DNA of 64,000 nucleotides from Bosea sp. F3-2 (GCF_008253865.1 NZ_CP042331.1:3940001-4004000); one strand, 5' to 3'. Shown: positions 34,556 to 44,792, numbered from the stretch's first letter. Made by a program: numbers and translations. The notes: generated from the letters alone by a model not told the origin.

Positions 34556-36001
34556 ATGTTCGGGAAGCGATCCGCGGGCGCGACCGTCGCGCCGAACCTG
34601 AGCACCAGGAGCCCCGCCGCCCTTCAGCCGGCGGCGCGCAAGCCGGAGCAGATCCAGCCTGCCGCCGAGGAACGCAGGCTCGCGCCGGTTGAGGCGGCGA
34701 CGCGCTCCGAAGAATACTATCAGATGAAGAGCATGATCTTCGGGGCGCTGATCGAGGCAATCGATCTGTCGCAGCTCGCGAAGCTCGACTCGGAATCGGC
34801 GCGGGAGGAAATCCGCGACATCATCAACGAGATCATCTCGCTGAAGAATGTCGTGCTCTCCATCGCCGAGCAGGAAGAACTGCTCGACGACATCTGCAAC
34901 GACGTCCTCGGCTACGGACCGCTCGAACCGCTGCTGGCGCGCGACGACATCGCCGACATCATGGTCAATGGCGCGAACCGCACCTTCATCGAGACCGGCG
35001 GCAAGATTCAGCTCACCAACATCCGATTCCGCGACAATGCGCAGCTGATGAACATCTGCCAGCGCATCGTCAGCCAGGTCGGCCGGCGCGTCGACGAAAG
35101 CTCGCCGATTTGCGACGCGCGCCTCGCCGACGGATCGCGCGTCAACGTCATCGCGCCGCCGCTCGCGATCGATGGGCCCGCGCTCACCATCCGCAAGTTC
35201 AGGAAAGACAAGCTGACGCTCGACCAGCTCGTCAAGTTCGGCGCGATCTCGCCGCCCGGCGCCGAGATCCTGAAGATCATCGGCCGCGTCCGCTGCAACA
35301 TCGTCATCTCCGGTGGCACCGGCTCGGGCAAGACGACGCTGCTGAACTGCCTGACCAACTATATCGACCATGACGAGCGGGTTATCACCTGCGAGGACGC
35401 CGCCGAGCTCCAGCTCCAGCAGCCGCATGTGGTGCGCCTCGAGACGCGCCCACCCAATCTCGAAGGCACCGGCGCAGTCACGATGCGCGACCTTGTCAAG
35501 AACTGCCTGCGCATGCGCCCCGAGCGGATTATCGTCGGCGAAGTGCGCGGACCCGAGGCCTTCGACCTGCTCCAGGCGATGAATACCGGCCATGACGGCT
35601 CGATGGGCACGCTCCACGCCAACTCGCCACGGGAATGTCTCAGCCGTATCGAGTCGATGATCACCATGGGCGGCTTCTCGCTGCCGTCCAAGACTCTGCG
35701 CGAGATGATCTGCTCCTCGGTCGATGTCATCATCCAGGCGCAACGCCTGCGCGACGGCTCGCGCCGCATCACCCACATCACGGAGGTGATGGGGATGGAA
35801 GGCGAGGTCATCACGACGCAAGACCTCATGCTCTACGACGTGCTCGGCGAGGACGCCGCGGGCAAGCTTATCGGCCGCCACCGCTCGACCGGCATCGGCC
35901 GCCCGCGCTTCTGGGAGCGTGCCCGCTACTTCGGCGAGGAGCAGCGCCTCGCCGCGTCGCTCGACCAGCTCGAGCAGGTGAATGAAGGCTTTGCAGCCTG
36001 A
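34556..36001 (+). CDS. cpaF: Tad secretion ATPase CpaF/TadA
   Basis: This 481-residue hexameric ATPase powers pilus extension and retraction. Motifs are Walker A ISGGTGSGKTTLLN (near residue 252), the Asp box TCEDAAELQL, Walker B RPERIIVGEVRGPEA and the His box GSMGTLHANSP. I chose the ATG at 34556 (MFGKRSAG), with GGAG upstream, as it matches the family's usual opening; the frame also has a start at 34517. Confidence 0.95.
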   Translation: MFGKRSAGATVAPNLSTRSPAALQPAARKPEQIQPAAEERRLAPVEAATRSEEYYQMKSMIFGALIEAIDLSQLAKLDSESAREEIRDIINEIISLKNVVLSIAEQEELLDDICNDVLGYGPLEPLLARDDIADIMVNGANRTFIETGGKIQLTNIRFRDNAQLMNICQRIVSQVGRRVDESSPICDARLADGSRVNVIAPPLAIDGPALTIRKFRKDKLTLDQLVKFGAISPPGAEILKIIGRVRCNIVISGGTGSGKTTLLNCLTNYIDHDERVITCEDAAELQLQQPHVVRLETRPPNLEGTGAVTMRDLVKNCLRMRPERIIVGEVRGPEAFDLLQAMNTGHDGSMGTLHANSPRECLSRIESMITMGGFSLPSKTLREMICSSVDVIIQAQRLRDGSRRITHITEVMGMEGEVITTQDLMLYDVLGEDAAGKLIGRHRSTGIGRPRFWERARYFGEEQRLAASLDQLEQVNEGFAA

Positions 36002-36028
36002 ACGGAGGCCCTCGTCGGGAGCCAGGCC

Positions 36029-37000
36029 ATGAATTCGAGCACGCTTGCGATCGCCGTATTGGCCATGCTCGCCGTTGGCGGCGTCGTCTATGCGCTGCTC
36101 TACCCTACGCTGAGCGGCGAAAAGCGGGCCGAGAAGCGGCGCAAGGAATTCGCCGGGCCGAGCACGATGCGCAGCATCGACCGGGAAGCGCAGGCCAGAG
36201 CCAAGCGCGGGCAGGTCGCGCAAAGCCTCAAGGAGATCGAGAACCGCGAAAACGCCAAGCTGACGCTCGAAGCGCGGATCGGACAAGCCGGCCTGAGCTG
36301 GACCCGTCGGAAATACTACGTGATCTGCGCCGTGACCGCCTTCGTCAGCGGCCTCGTTCTGTTGGTTTTGAGCGGCAACCTGATCATGGGGGCTGCCGGT
36401 CTCTTCATCGGGGCACTGGGCCTGCCGGCCTGGTTCCTGAAGCATTGCAAAACAAAACGTCTGAAGCGGTTCGCCATCGAGTTCCCCAACGCGCTCGACG
36501 TCATCGTCCGCGGCATCAAGGCCGGCCTGCCAGTCAACGACTGTCTGCGCATCATCGCGACGGAAGCCGTAGAGCCCGTCAAAGGCGAGTTTCGGCAGAT
36601 CATCGAGGCGCAGGCGCTCGGCCTGCCGCTCTCTGAAGCCGCCGGAAAGCTCTATGAGCGGATGCCCTGTGCGGAAGCCAATTTCTTCGGCATCGTGATC
36701 GCTATCCAGCAGAAGACCGGCGGCAATCTATCCGAGACGCTGGCGAACCTCTCGCGCGTCCTGCGCGAGCGGCGCAAGATGCGCGACAAGATCCAGGCGG
36801 TCTCGATGGAGGCCAAGGCCTCTGCCGGGATCATCGCCGCCCTGCCCCCGAGCGTCGCCTTCCTCGTCTATCTGTCCACCCCGAGATACATCGAACTCCT
36901 GTGGCTCACCCAGATGGGCAAGCTCGCCCTCGTCGGCTGCGGCATCTGGATGCTGATGGGCGTCCTGATCATGCGTAAGATGATCAATTTCGAGATCTGA
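36029..37000 (+). CDS. tadB: Tad pilus inner-membrane protein TadB
   Basis: This is a 323-residue integral membrane protein of the T2SSF family with an N-terminal helix, two central helices and one C-terminal helix. The cytoplasmic T2SSF segment includes FAIEFPNALDVIVRGIKAGL and GGNLSETLANLSRVLRER. It forms the platform with TadC. GGGAG precedes the ATG. Confidence 0.93.
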   Translation: MNSSTLAIAVLAMLAVGGVVYALLYPTLSGEKRAEKRRKEFAGPSTMRSIDREAQARAKRGQVAQSLKEIENRENAKLTLEARIGQAGLSWTRRKYYVICAVTAFVSGLVLLVLSGNLIMGAAGLFIGALGLPAWFLKHCKTKRLKRFAIEFPNALDVIVRGIKAGLPVNDCLRIIATEAVEPVKGEFRQIIEAQALGLPLSEAAGKLYERMPCAEANFFGIVIAIQQKTGGNLSETLANLSRVLRERRKMRDKIQAVSMEAKASAGIIAALPPSVAFLVYLSTPRYIELLWLTQMGKLALVGCGIWMLMGVLIMRKMINFEI

Positions 37001-37009
37001 GGTGGAACC

Positions 37010-37987
37010 GTGATTTCCCAGATCGCCGACAAGCTCACCGATCCGCAATTCATGCTCGCGCTGCTGGCTGCCGTAGCGGCCGCGGCCACGGTGCTGACCG
37101 TCGCGATCCCGCTGACCGAGGGCAACGTCCTCCAGAAGCGCATGAAGAACGTCGCGACGGAGCGCGAGAAGATCCGGGCGCGGGAGCGCGAGCGGCTCAA
37201 CCGCCAGAACGAGAAGGTAAGCCTGCGCCAGGAGCCGAAAGCCTACATGCGGCGCATCGTGGAGCAGTTCAAGCTCGGCGATTGGCTCGGAACGGAGAAC
37301 GCCAAGAAGCAGCTCGTCATGGCAGGCTATCGTGGGCCACAGTCGGAGATCGCCTTCCTGTTCTTCCGCCTGGCCGTGCCCGTCACCGCTTTCCTGTTCA
37401 CGCTGTTCTATCTTTTCATCATCAACGATTTCGGCCAGGCGCTGTTCATGAAGATCGGGATCGCGATCGGCGGCGCCTATCTTGGCATCAAGGCGCCGGA
37501 AGTCTTCCTGTCCAACCAGATCAGCAAGCGGCAGCTCTCGATGCGACTGGCTTTTCCGGACGCGCTCGACCTGCTGCTGATCTGCGTGGAGTCCGGCATG
37601 TCGATCGAGCAGGCGTTCCGCAAGGTCGCGAACGAGATCGGCAGCCAGTCCGTACCGCTGGCTGAGGAGTTCGCGCTCTGCACGGCGGAGCTCTCCTATC
37701 TGACTGACCGCAGGGTAGCCTATGAGAACCTTTCGATGCGGACCGGGCTCGAAAGCGTCAAATCGGTCTCGACGGCGCTGATCCAGGCCGAACGCTACGG
37801 CACGCCGCTCGGCACGGCGCTGCGCACCCTGGCACAGGAGAGCCGCGATCAGCGCATGAACGCCGCCGAGAAGAAGGCTGCCGCCCTGCCGCCGAAGCTG
37901 ACCGTGCCGATGATCCTGTTCTTCCTGCCGGTGCTCTTCGTCATCATCATGTTTCCGGCGCTGGTGCAGGTCTTCGGTTGGAAGTGA
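37010..37987 (+). CDS. tadC: Tad pilus inner-membrane protein TadC
   Basis: This is a 325-residue T2SSF-family membrane protein, partner of TadB. The diagnostic segment is MRLAFPDALDLLLICVESGM with the following EQAFRKVANEIG, and LPPKLTVPMILFFLPVLF is the C-terminal helix. GTG start with GAGGTGGA upstream, 9 nt after the tadB stop. It is the last + strand gene of the locus. Confidence 0.93.
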   Translation: MISQIADKLTDPQFMLALLAAVAAAATVLTVAIPLTEGNVLQKRMKNVATEREKIRARERERLNRQNEKVSLRQEPKAYMRRIVEQFKLGDWLGTENAKKQLVMAGYRGPQSEIAFLFFRLAVPVTAFLFTLFYLFIINDFGQALFMKIGIAIGGAYLGIKAPEVFLSNQISKRQLSMRLAFPDALDLLLICVESGMSIEQAFRKVANEIGSQSVPLAEEFALCTAELSYLTDRRVAYENLSMRTGLESVKSVSTALIQAERYGTPLGTALRTLAQESRDQRMNAAEKKAAALPPKLTVPMILFFLPVLFVIIMFPALVQVFGWK

Positions 37988-38155
37988 CTTAGCCCGAGCG
38001 CCGGGCTCATAATCGCGGATCGCTAATGACCGGGCGCTGCAGATAAGCAAATCAAGCAATCGCGGGCAGCTGCGCGAAGCAGCAGTCGCGCCTCAGCTTT
38101 TCCGATTTTCGGCCTGTGGCTTTGCCAGCGCGCTAATGAAAGCTTCGCAGCTGAG
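37988..38155. other. Convergent intergenic region tadC / tadD
   Basis: This 168-bp gap lies between convergent genes. I see no clear terminator or repeat in it. Confidence 0.4.
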
Positions 38156-39046
38156 TCAGCCGCGACGATCCGGATCGGCCGCGCCGTCCGGAGCCTGTGC
38201 CAGCGGAGGCTTGGCGGCGGGCTGCGCCCGGCCCTTCGTGCCCTTCAGCAGGTCCCAGCTGTTCTGCTGGCTGACGCTGCGCTTGAGATAGGCGATCGTC
38301 GCAGCGGCTTCGGCCGGGCTCTGGTCACGCCGGGCCATGGCTTCGGCCTCGGCAAAACGGCCCTGAAGCCCGAGCACGAGAACCAGATTCTGGCGTACGC
38401 GGATGTCGGCCCCCTGCGAGGCAGCCGCCTCGGTGAGAACCCGCTCCGCTTCCGGCAAACGACGGGACAAGGCGAGCGACAAGCCGTAGTTGGACATGAT
38501 CGTCGGCTCGCCCGGGGCTAGCTTCAGAGCGGCCTGGTAGATCTGCTGAGCCCTCTCATGCTCGCCAAGCTGATCGGCGACGGTTCCCTGCGCCGAAAGG
38601 ATGCGCCAATCCGGCCGCTCCGGCGAATGGGCGCGGGAGAGCACGTCGTCCGCTTCCCGCAACCGCCCGTTATCGGCAAGCGAGCGGCCATAGGCCCCCA
38701 GCAGCTCGCGGTCGTCCTGGAAGGTCAGGACGGCGTTCTGGAGCACGGCCAGCGCCTGCGCATTCTGATCGAGAGCCCGCAGCGCCCGGGCGTAGGCAAA
38801 GGCGGCATTGCGGTCCTTCGGATTGGCCTCGTAGCGCTTCGCCCAGTTGTCGCGTTCGGCCTGCCAATCTGCCGCGGTGCGCGGCTGCGCCGCCGAGCTG
38901 CGCCCAATCGAACCCGTGACGTCGCCCAGGCCGCCGCGGCTCTGGCAACCTGCAAGGGCAAGTGCTCCGAGGCAGACAGCGATCGTCAATCCAAGGCGGT
39001 GTGCACGGAAAATCGACAGGTCGGAGGCGAGCTTCGTTCGAATCAT
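38156..39046 (-). CDS. tadD: TPR lipoprotein TadD
   Basis: This is a 296-residue protein. The N-terminal lipoprotein signal (VCLGALALAGC, Cys near residue 34) is followed by tetratricopeptide repeats from about residue 65 to 230, for example AAFAYARALRALDQNAQALA and PTIMSNYGLSLALSRRLPEA. TadD homologues are outer-membrane lipoproteins assisting secretin assembly. It is convergent with tadC and probably has its own promoter; TTAA half-sites lie upstream near 39111-39131. Confidence 0.87.
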   Translation of the reverse strand: MIRTKLASDLSIFRAHRLGLTIAVCLGALALAGCQSRGGLGDVTGSIGRSSAAQPRTAADWQAERDNWAKRYEANPKDRNAAFAYARALRALDQNAQALAVLQNAVLTFQDDRELLGAYGRSLADNGRLREADDVLSRAHSPERPDWRILSAQGTVADQLGEHERAQQIYQAALKLAPGEPTIMSNYGLSLALSRRLPEAERVLTEAAASQGADIRVRQNLVLVLGLQGRFAEAEAMARRDQSPAEAAATIAYLKRSVSQQNSWDLLKGTKGRAQPAAKPPLAQAPDGAADPDRRG

Positions 39047-39172
39047 GGGCCGGATCGCCTCGCGACAACGTCGTCTGACTGGGTTCCTCTGGTCGTTCGG
39101 TGATAAAGCGTTAACCCTAATGCATCCTTAATCCCGACACCCGCCGCTGTCTCAGAACCGATCGACCGACCC

Positions 39173-40555
39173 GTGAACAGTCTTCTGCTTCCCACCTCCG
39201 ACGCTGCTGTCCCGATTCACGTGGTTTCTTCCGAGACCTGGCCAACCTTGCAGGCGCGGCTTTCACCTGCCCATCGCAACTTCGCCCTCGCGCAAGGCTT
39301 CGCGGCCGGCACCGGCCAGCATTGCTTCCTTCCGGATTCACAAGGGGCACTCGCGGCCGTTCTTCTGGGTGTCGAAACCGCGCAGCGGCAGCGCGATCCC
39401 TTTGCACCGGCGCGGCTGTCGACCCAGCTGCCGGCGGGCGACTATGCGCTCGAAGGCGAGATCGACGATCCGGACCTCGCTGCGCTCGGCTGGCTGCTGC
39501 AGGGTTATCGCTTCGACCGCTACCGCAAGCCGAAGCCGCCGCGCGCGCGCCTGTCGCTACCGGACGGCGTCGACGGCCAGGAGATCAGCCTGATCGCTGA
39601 ATCGGCCGCGCTGGCGCGCGATCTCATCAACACGCCGGCCAATGCGCTGGGACCGGGCGAGATCGAAGCGGCGATCCGTGGGCTCGCCGCCGAATGCGGT
39701 GCGACGGTCACCAGCATCGTCGGAGACGAGCTGATCAACCGAAACTTCCCGATGATCCATGCGGTCGGTCGCGCCTCGACGCGGGCGCCGCGGCTCGTCG
39801 ATCTGGTCTGGGGCGACCCGGCCCATCCCAAGGTCACGCTGATCGGCAAGGGCGTCGCCTTCGACACAGGCGGGCTCAACCTCAAGCCCGACGCCTCGAT
39901 GCTCCTGATGAAGAAGGATATGGGCGGTGCGGCGGCCGCGATCGCGGCAGCGCGGATGATCATGCTCGCGAAGTTGCCGGTGCGGCTGCGGCTCCTGGTG
40001 CCGGCGGTGGAGAACGCGATTTCAGGCAATGCCTTCCGGCCCGGCGATGTGCTGGCGAGCCGCAAGGGGTTCTCGGTCGAGATCAGCAACACCGACGCCG
40101 AAGGCCGGCTGATCCTGGCCGATGCGTTGACGCTCGCCGACGAGGAGATGCCGGAGCTGCTGATCGATTTCGCCACGCTGACCGGCGCGGCGCGCACAGC
40201 GCTCGGGCCGGAACTGCCGCCGTTCTACACCCATGACGAAGGGCTCGCCGCGGAAATCGCGCGGATCGGCATGGTGGTGAACGATCCGGTCTGGCGGATG
40301 CCGCTCTGGCGACCCTATGACGGCTTCCTCGATTCCAAGATCGCCGATGTAAACCATGTCTCCAGCGGCGGCATGGCCGGCTCGGTAACGGCGGCGCTCT
40401 TCCTCAACCGCTTCGTCGAGAAGACGGAATCCTATGCGCATTTCGACATCTACGCCTGGAACCCCTCGCCCAAGCCGGGACGGCCCGAGGGCGGCGAATG
40501 CCAGGGCGCGCGGCTGATTCATGCGCTGGTGAAGCAGCTCTACCCAGCCGGTTAA
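39173..40555 (+). CDS. Leucyl aminopeptidase family (M17) metallopeptidase
   Basis: This is a 460-residue cytosolic aminopeptidase. Metal and active-site motifs are LIGKGVAFDTGGLNLKPDAS, MKKDMGGAAAAIAA and the family signature NTDAEGRLILADAL. The N-terminal domain is short and divergent, as in the PepB-like branch common in Alphaproteobacteria. The frame begins at a GTG. It functions in peptide turnover. Confidence 0.92.
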   Translation: MNSLLLPTSDAAVPIHVVSSETWPTLQARLSPAHRNFALAQGFAAGTGQHCFLPDSQGALAAVLLGVETAQRQRDPFAPARLSTQLPAGDYALEGEIDDPDLAALGWLLQGYRFDRYRKPKPPRARLSLPDGVDGQEISLIAESAALARDLINTPANALGPGEIEAAIRGLAAECGATVTSIVGDELINRNFPMIHAVGRASTRAPRLVDLVWGDPAHPKVTLIGKGVAFDTGGLNLKPDASMLLMKKDMGGAAAAIAAARMIMLAKLPVRLRLLVPAVENAISGNAFRPGDVLASRKGFSVEISNTDAEGRLILADALTLADEEMPELLIDFATLTGAARTALGPELPPFYTHDEGLAAEIARIGMVVNDPVWRMPLWRPYDGFLDSKIADVNHVSSGGMAGSVTAALFLNRFVEKTESYAHFDIYAWNPSPKPGRPEGGECQGARLIHALVKQLYPAG

Positions 40556-40635
40556 GGCTGATCGGCGAAGGCGATTGCACAGCCGCCGGCACAGGATAAT
40601 GATACGGACCCGTAACGATCGGGAACCGTACCTTC

Positions 40636-40989
40636 ATGCCCTTGGAGATCAGGCCTTCGCAGGCGCTCAGACTGTGGCGGCAAGTGCATCTCGACCTGGT
40701 CCGGGACAGCGAAGCCGATCTCTCGGCGCGCCAGACGGCGATCCTGCTCACGGTCTACCTCGAACTGCCGCCGCATACCGTGCGGGGGCTGGCGAAGCAG
40801 CTCGGCGTGACCAAGCCGGTGATCACGCGCGCGCTCGATACGCTCGGCAAGCTCGGGCTCCTGACGCGCAAGCGCGACGAGGCCGACCGCCGCAACGTCG
40901 TGATCCAGCGCACCGTCGCCGGTGCGCTCGCTGTCGAGAGGCTGGCCGATCTGGTGACGGAGCACGCCAAGGAGATCGGCGGAAGCTGA
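40636..40989 (+). CDS. MarR-family transcriptional regulator
   Basis: This is a 117-residue winged-helix protein with HTH TVRGLAKQLGVTKPVITRAL and wing KRDEADRRNVVIQRT. It is shorter than typical MarR proteins. It lies between the aminopeptidase and the NlpC/P60 gene, 41 nt upstream of the latter, which is a likely partner. It is the only MarR-type gene in the window, but nothing ties it to the operator-like sites at 1511 and 8342. Confidence 0.85.
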   Translation: MPLEIRPSQALRLWRQVHLDLVRDSEADLSARQTAILLTVYLELPPHTVRGLAKQLGVTKPVITRALDTLGKLGLLTRKRDEADRRNVVIQRTVAGALAVERLADLVTEHAKEIGGS

Positions 40990-41030
40990 CGGCTCTCCCA
41001 GCACGAGCCTCGCCGCGCTAGATTGCCCCC

Positions 41031-41885
41031 ATGACGATTCTCGACCGCCGCATCCATGCCTTTCGCCCCGATCTCGCCGCGCGCCATCTGGCCGGGCAGG
41101 TCGAGGCCGCCCGCTTCGCCGATGCGCAGCCGATGCGCGTCGTTGTTCCCTCGGCGCCACTACGGCGCGAGCCGCGCCCGGACGCATCGCTCGATACCGA
41201 AGCGCTCGCGGGCGAGCTGGTTCAAGTCTACGAGCGCGAGGAGGGCTGGGCCTGGGTCCAGCTCGCCGCGGACGGTTATGTCGGCTACCTGCCTGACGAC
41301 GCGTTGCGCCCCGACCAGCCGGTGCCGACGCACCGTGTCGCGGGACTCAGGACCTTCGTCTATCCGGGCCCCTCGATCAAACTGCCGCCGCTTGCGTCGC
41401 TGTCGCTGAATGCAGGCGTTGCCGTGGTGGAGGAGAAGGGCGATTTCGCCATCCTCGCCGATGGCGGACATGTTTTCCTGAAGCATCTCGCCCCGGCCGA
41501 CCGCTTCGAAGCCGATTTCGTCGCAGTCGCCGAGCGTTTCCTCGGCGTGCCCTATCTCTGGGGCGGCAAGACCAGCCTCGGCCTCGACTGCTCAGGGCTG
41601 ACACAACTTGCCCTCGCCGCGGCCGGCATCGCCTCCCCGCGCGATTCCGACATGCTGGAGGCCGCCCTCGGCAGCGCCGTTCCCTTCGGCGAGAGCCTAT
41701 CCGGGCTTGAGCGCGGCGATCTGATCTTCTGGAAGGGCCATGTCGGCATCCTGACCGATCCGGAAACGCTCCTGCATGCCAACGGCTACACGATGACGGT
41801 GCATCGCGAGCCCCTCAAGGAAGCGCGCGACCGCATCCGCGACAACAGCTTCGGCGCAATCACCAGCATCAAGCGGCTGGAGTAA
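41031..41885 (+). CDS. NlpC/P60 (C40) cell-wall peptidase with SH3-like domain
   Basis: This is a 284-residue protein with an N-terminal bacterial SH3 segment (VVPSAPLRREPRPDA, then EREEGWAWVQLAADGYVGYL) and a C-terminal NlpC/P60 domain with YLWGGKTSLGLDCSGLTQLA (nucleophile Cys near residue 188) and GDLIFWKGHVGIL (His). It resembles gamma-D-glutamyl-L-diamino acid endopeptidases. No signal peptide is evident, which suggests a cytoplasmic role in muropeptide recycling. Confidence 0.88.
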   Translation: MTILDRRIHAFRPDLAARHLAGQVEAARFADAQPMRVVVPSAPLRREPRPDASLDTEALAGELVQVYEREEGWAWVQLAADGYVGYLPDDALRPDQPVPTHRVAGLRTFVYPGPSIKLPPLASLSLNAGVAVVEEKGDFAILADGGHVFLKHLAPADRFEADFVAVAERFLGVPYLWGGKTSLGLDCSGLTQLALAAAGIASPRDSDMLEAALGSAVPFGESLSGLERGDLIFWKGHVGILTDPETLLHANGYTMTVHREPLKEARDRIRDNSFGAITSIKRLE

Positions 41886-41911
41886 CGTCATCAACACATC
41901 GAAAACGCGCT

Positions 41912-42023
41912 GTCATTCCGGGCGCAGCGAGGCGGAGACCCGGAATCCATGCCGGAGCGCTCACGATTCAAGTTCAGGCATGGATCCCGGATCGGCGCTG
42001 CTTCGCAGCTTGTCCGGGATGAC
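41912..42023. repeat. Class A extragenic palindromic element, copy 4
   Basis: Starts GTCATTCCGGGCGCAGCGA and ends TCCGGGATGAC, with arms GGAATCCATGCC and GGCATGGATCC. It is closest to copy 3. It lies between the convergent NlpC/P60 and mutS genes. Confidence 0.88.
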
Positions 42024-42071
42024 GGAGCGTTTGCCTGCGGCCATGTCCCGAAGGTCGCCGCAGCCTGAACC

Positions 42072-44792
42072 TCAAGCCAGCCCCTTCAGCCGATAGAGCG
42101 CTTCCAGCGCCTCGCGCGGAGTCATCTCGTCCGGGGCGATCCCGGCCAGCGCCTCGCGCAGGCCGTCCGGCTCGTTTTCGACCGCGACCGGCGCCGGGCG
42201 CCGCAGCGGCGCAGCGAAGAGCGGGAGATCATCGACCAGCGAGGCGACCGGCTTCTCGCGCTCGGTCTTCTCCAGCTCGCCGAGGATGGCGCGGGCACGC
42301 TCGACCACGGCCGGCGGCAGGCCGGCGAGCTTGGCGACCTGGATGCCGTAGGAGCGATCGGCCGCGCCCGGCACGACCTCGTGCAGGAAGACGACCTCGC
42401 CCTTCCATTCGGTGACGCGGACGGTGGCGTTGGCGACGCGGTCGAGCCGGTCTCCGAGCGCCGTCAGCTCGTGGTAATGCGTGGCGAACAGGCTGCGGCA
42501 GCGGTTGATCTCGTGCAGATGCTCGATCGCGGCCCAGGCGATGGAGAGGCCGTCGAAGGTCGCGGTGCCCCGCCCGATCTCGTCGAGGATCACGAGCGCG
42601 CGCGGGCCGGCCTGATTCAGGATCGCAGCAGTCTCGACCATCTCGACCATGAAGGTCGAACGGCCGCGTGCGAGATCGTCAGCGGCGCCGACGCGCGAGA
42701 ACAGCCGGTCGACGATGCCGATATGGGCCCGTGCGGCGGGCACGAAAGAGCCCATCTGGGCCAGCACGGCGATCAGCGCATTCTGGCGCAGGAAGGTCGA
42801 TTTACCGGCCATGTTCGGGCCGGTGATCAGGCAGATGCGGCCGCCTTTCGCGTCAGTGTCGGGCGGCGACAATTCGGTGTCGTTGGCGACGAAGGGCTTG
42901 CCATCGCGCTTCAGCGCCGCCTCGACCACCGGATGGCGGCCACGCTCGATGGTGAAGGCAACGCCATCATCGATCTGCGGGCGGCTCCAGCCCTCGCGGG
43001 TGGCGAGATCGGCGAGAGCCGCGGCGACATCGAGCTCGGCCAAGGCCAGGGCAGCGGCCTTGATCGGCTCGGCCTGAGCCAGCACCGCCTCGCTGAGCCC
43101 AGCAAAGACAGAGAGTTCGAGCTTGAGCGCCCGATCGGCCGCAGAGGCGATCTTGGCCTCGAGTTCGCCGAGTTCGACCGAGGAGAAGCGCATCGCATCG
43201 GACATGGTCTGGCGGTGCACAAAGGTCGCGCGCCAGGGCTCCTTCAGGAACTCCTCGCCCGTCGCCTGCGGCACTTCGACGAAGTAGCCGAGCATGGCGT
43301 TGTGCTTGATCCGCAGCGTGCGGCAGCCGGTCTCGGCGGCATAGCGCGCCTGCAGCTGGGCGATGACCTTGCGCGAATCGATCTGCAGCAAGCGCAGTTC
43401 GTCGAGCGCCGGATCATGCCCCTCGCGTACGAAGCGGCCATCGCGACGATTGAGCGGCAGTTCGTCGGCCAATGCGGCGTTGAGGCGGACCGGCAGATCG
43501 GGATCGCTCTCGCCCAGCGCCCGCATCGCGCGGGCCAGCTCGGCGGGCAATTCGCCGCGCCGGACGAGCAGGGCGGCGATCGCGCGGGCGGCGTCGAGCC
43601 CGGCGCCGAGCGCGGCGAGGTCGCGTGGGCCGCCGCGATCGAGCGAGAGCCGCGCCAGCGCGCGCGCAACGTCCGGCACCTTCTCCAGCGCCTGCTGCAG
43701 ATCCTCGCGCAGGGCACCGTCCGCCGCCAGGAATTCAACCGCGTCGTGGCGCGCCGCGATCGAAGCCGGATCGGTCAAGGGGCCGGCGAGGCGCTCGGCC
43801 AGCAGCCGCGCTCCGCCCGGCGTCACCGTGCGGTCGATCGTGGCCAGCAGGCTGCCGGGGCGCTCGCCCCCGAGCGTGCGCGTCAATTCGAGATTGGCGC
43901 GGGTAGCCGCGTCGATCAGCATCGTCGCCGAGCCTGAATCGCGCACCGGGGCCGACAAAGGCGGGCGCGCGCCGAGCTGGGTGCGCTCGACATAGGCCAG
44001 TGCCGCGCCGGCCGCCGCGATCTCGGCGCGGCTGAAAGCACCGAAGGCATCGAGCGTGGCGACGCCGAAGAACTCCTTCAGGCGTCGCTCGGCCGAGGCC
44101 GCATCGAGTCCGTCGCGAGCCAGCGGCGTCACCGGCACCGCAATCTCGCGCCAGAACTCCTTGAGTTCCGGGTCGTCATGGATCGCGTCGGGGCAGACGA
44201 TCTCGCGCGGCTCCAGACGCGAAAACTCGATGGCGAGCCGCTCCTGCGGCGTCTCCATCACCGTGAAGCGACCGGTCGAGATGTCGATCGCCGCGAGACC
44301 GTAGAGAGAGGCCGCCTCCCCCGTCTTGCGACGCGCGACCGCGACGAGGAGGCTCGCGCGGCCCGGCTCGAGCAGCCGCTCCTCGGTAATGGTTCCGGGG
44401 GTAACGAGGCGGACAACATCACGCTTCACCACCGATTTGGCGCCGCGCTTCTTCGCCTCGGCCGGATCCTCGGTCTGCTCGCAGACGGCGACGCGGTGGC
44501 CGGCGGCGATCAGGCGCTGGAGATAATCGTCGGCGCGCTCCACGGGGACGCCGCACATCGGGATGTCGTCGCCCTGATGCTTGCCGCGCTTGGTCAGCAC
44601 GATGCCGAGCGTGCGCGAGGCGATCTCGGCATCCTTGAAGAAGAGTTCGTAGAAATCCCCCATCCGGTAGAACAGCAGGCAATCCGGATTCGCCGCCTTG
44701 ATCTCGATATACTGCGCCATCATCGGCGTGACGCGCTCGGCGGCGGCCGGCGCGGCGGAAAGGGCGGCTTCGGAGGGGGAGCTGTGACGCAT
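42072..44792 (-). CDS. mutS: DNA mismatch repair protein MutS
   Basis: This is a 906-residue mismatch-recognition ATPase. The mismatch-wedge motif is GDFYELFFKDAE (near residue 45), Walker A is ITGPNMAGKSTFLRQNA (near residue 660), Walker B with signature is LVILDEIGRGTATFDG, and LFATHYHELTAL follows. The start at 44792 (MRHSSPSEAAL) matches the expected N-terminus; the frame extends far upstream without homology. It is divergent from a chemoreceptor gene. mutL is not in the window. Confidence 0.96.
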   Translation of the reverse strand: MRHSSPSEAALSAAPAAAERVTPMMAQYIEIKAANPDCLLFYRMGDFYELFFKDAEIASRTLGIVLTKRGKHQGDDIPMCGVPVERADDYLQRLIAAGHRVAVCEQTEDPAEAKKRGAKSVVKRDVVRLVTPGTITEERLLEPGRASLLVAVARRKTGEAASLYGLAAIDISTGRFTVMETPQERLAIEFSRLEPREIVCPDAIHDDPELKEFWREIAVPVTPLARDGLDAASAERRLKEFFGVATLDAFGAFSRAEIAAAGAALAYVERTQLGARPPLSAPVRDSGSATMLIDAATRANLELTRTLGGERPGSLLATIDRTVTPGGARLLAERLAGPLTDPASIAARHDAVEFLAADGALREDLQQALEKVPDVARALARLSLDRGGPRDLAALGAGLDAARAIAALLVRRGELPAELARAMRALGESDPDLPVRLNAALADELPLNRRDGRFVREGHDPALDELRLLQIDSRKVIAQLQARYAAETGCRTLRIKHNAMLGYFVEVPQATGEEFLKEPWRATFVHRQTMSDAMRFSSVELGELEAKIASAADRALKLELSVFAGLSEAVLAQAEPIKAAALALAELDVAAALADLATREGWSRPQIDDGVAFTIERGRHPVVEAALKRDGKPFVANDTELSPPDTDAKGGRICLITGPNMAGKSTFLRQNALIAVLAQMGSFVPAARAHIGIVDRLFSRVGAADDLARGRSTFMVEMVETAAILNQAGPRALVILDEIGRGTATFDGLSIAWAAIEHLHEINRCRSLFATHYHELTALGDRLDRVANATVRVTEWKGEVVFLHEVVPGAADRSYGIQVAKLAGLPPAVVERARAILGELEKTEREKPVASLVDDLPLFAAPLRRPAPVAVENEPDGLREALAGIAPDEMTPREALEALYRLKGLA

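Noticed and set aside
40636..40989. This MarR gene as regulator of the 1511/8342 sites
   Set aside because: It is over 30 kb away and linked to an NlpC/P60 gene; no matching site was seen near it. It remains possible but is unsupported.
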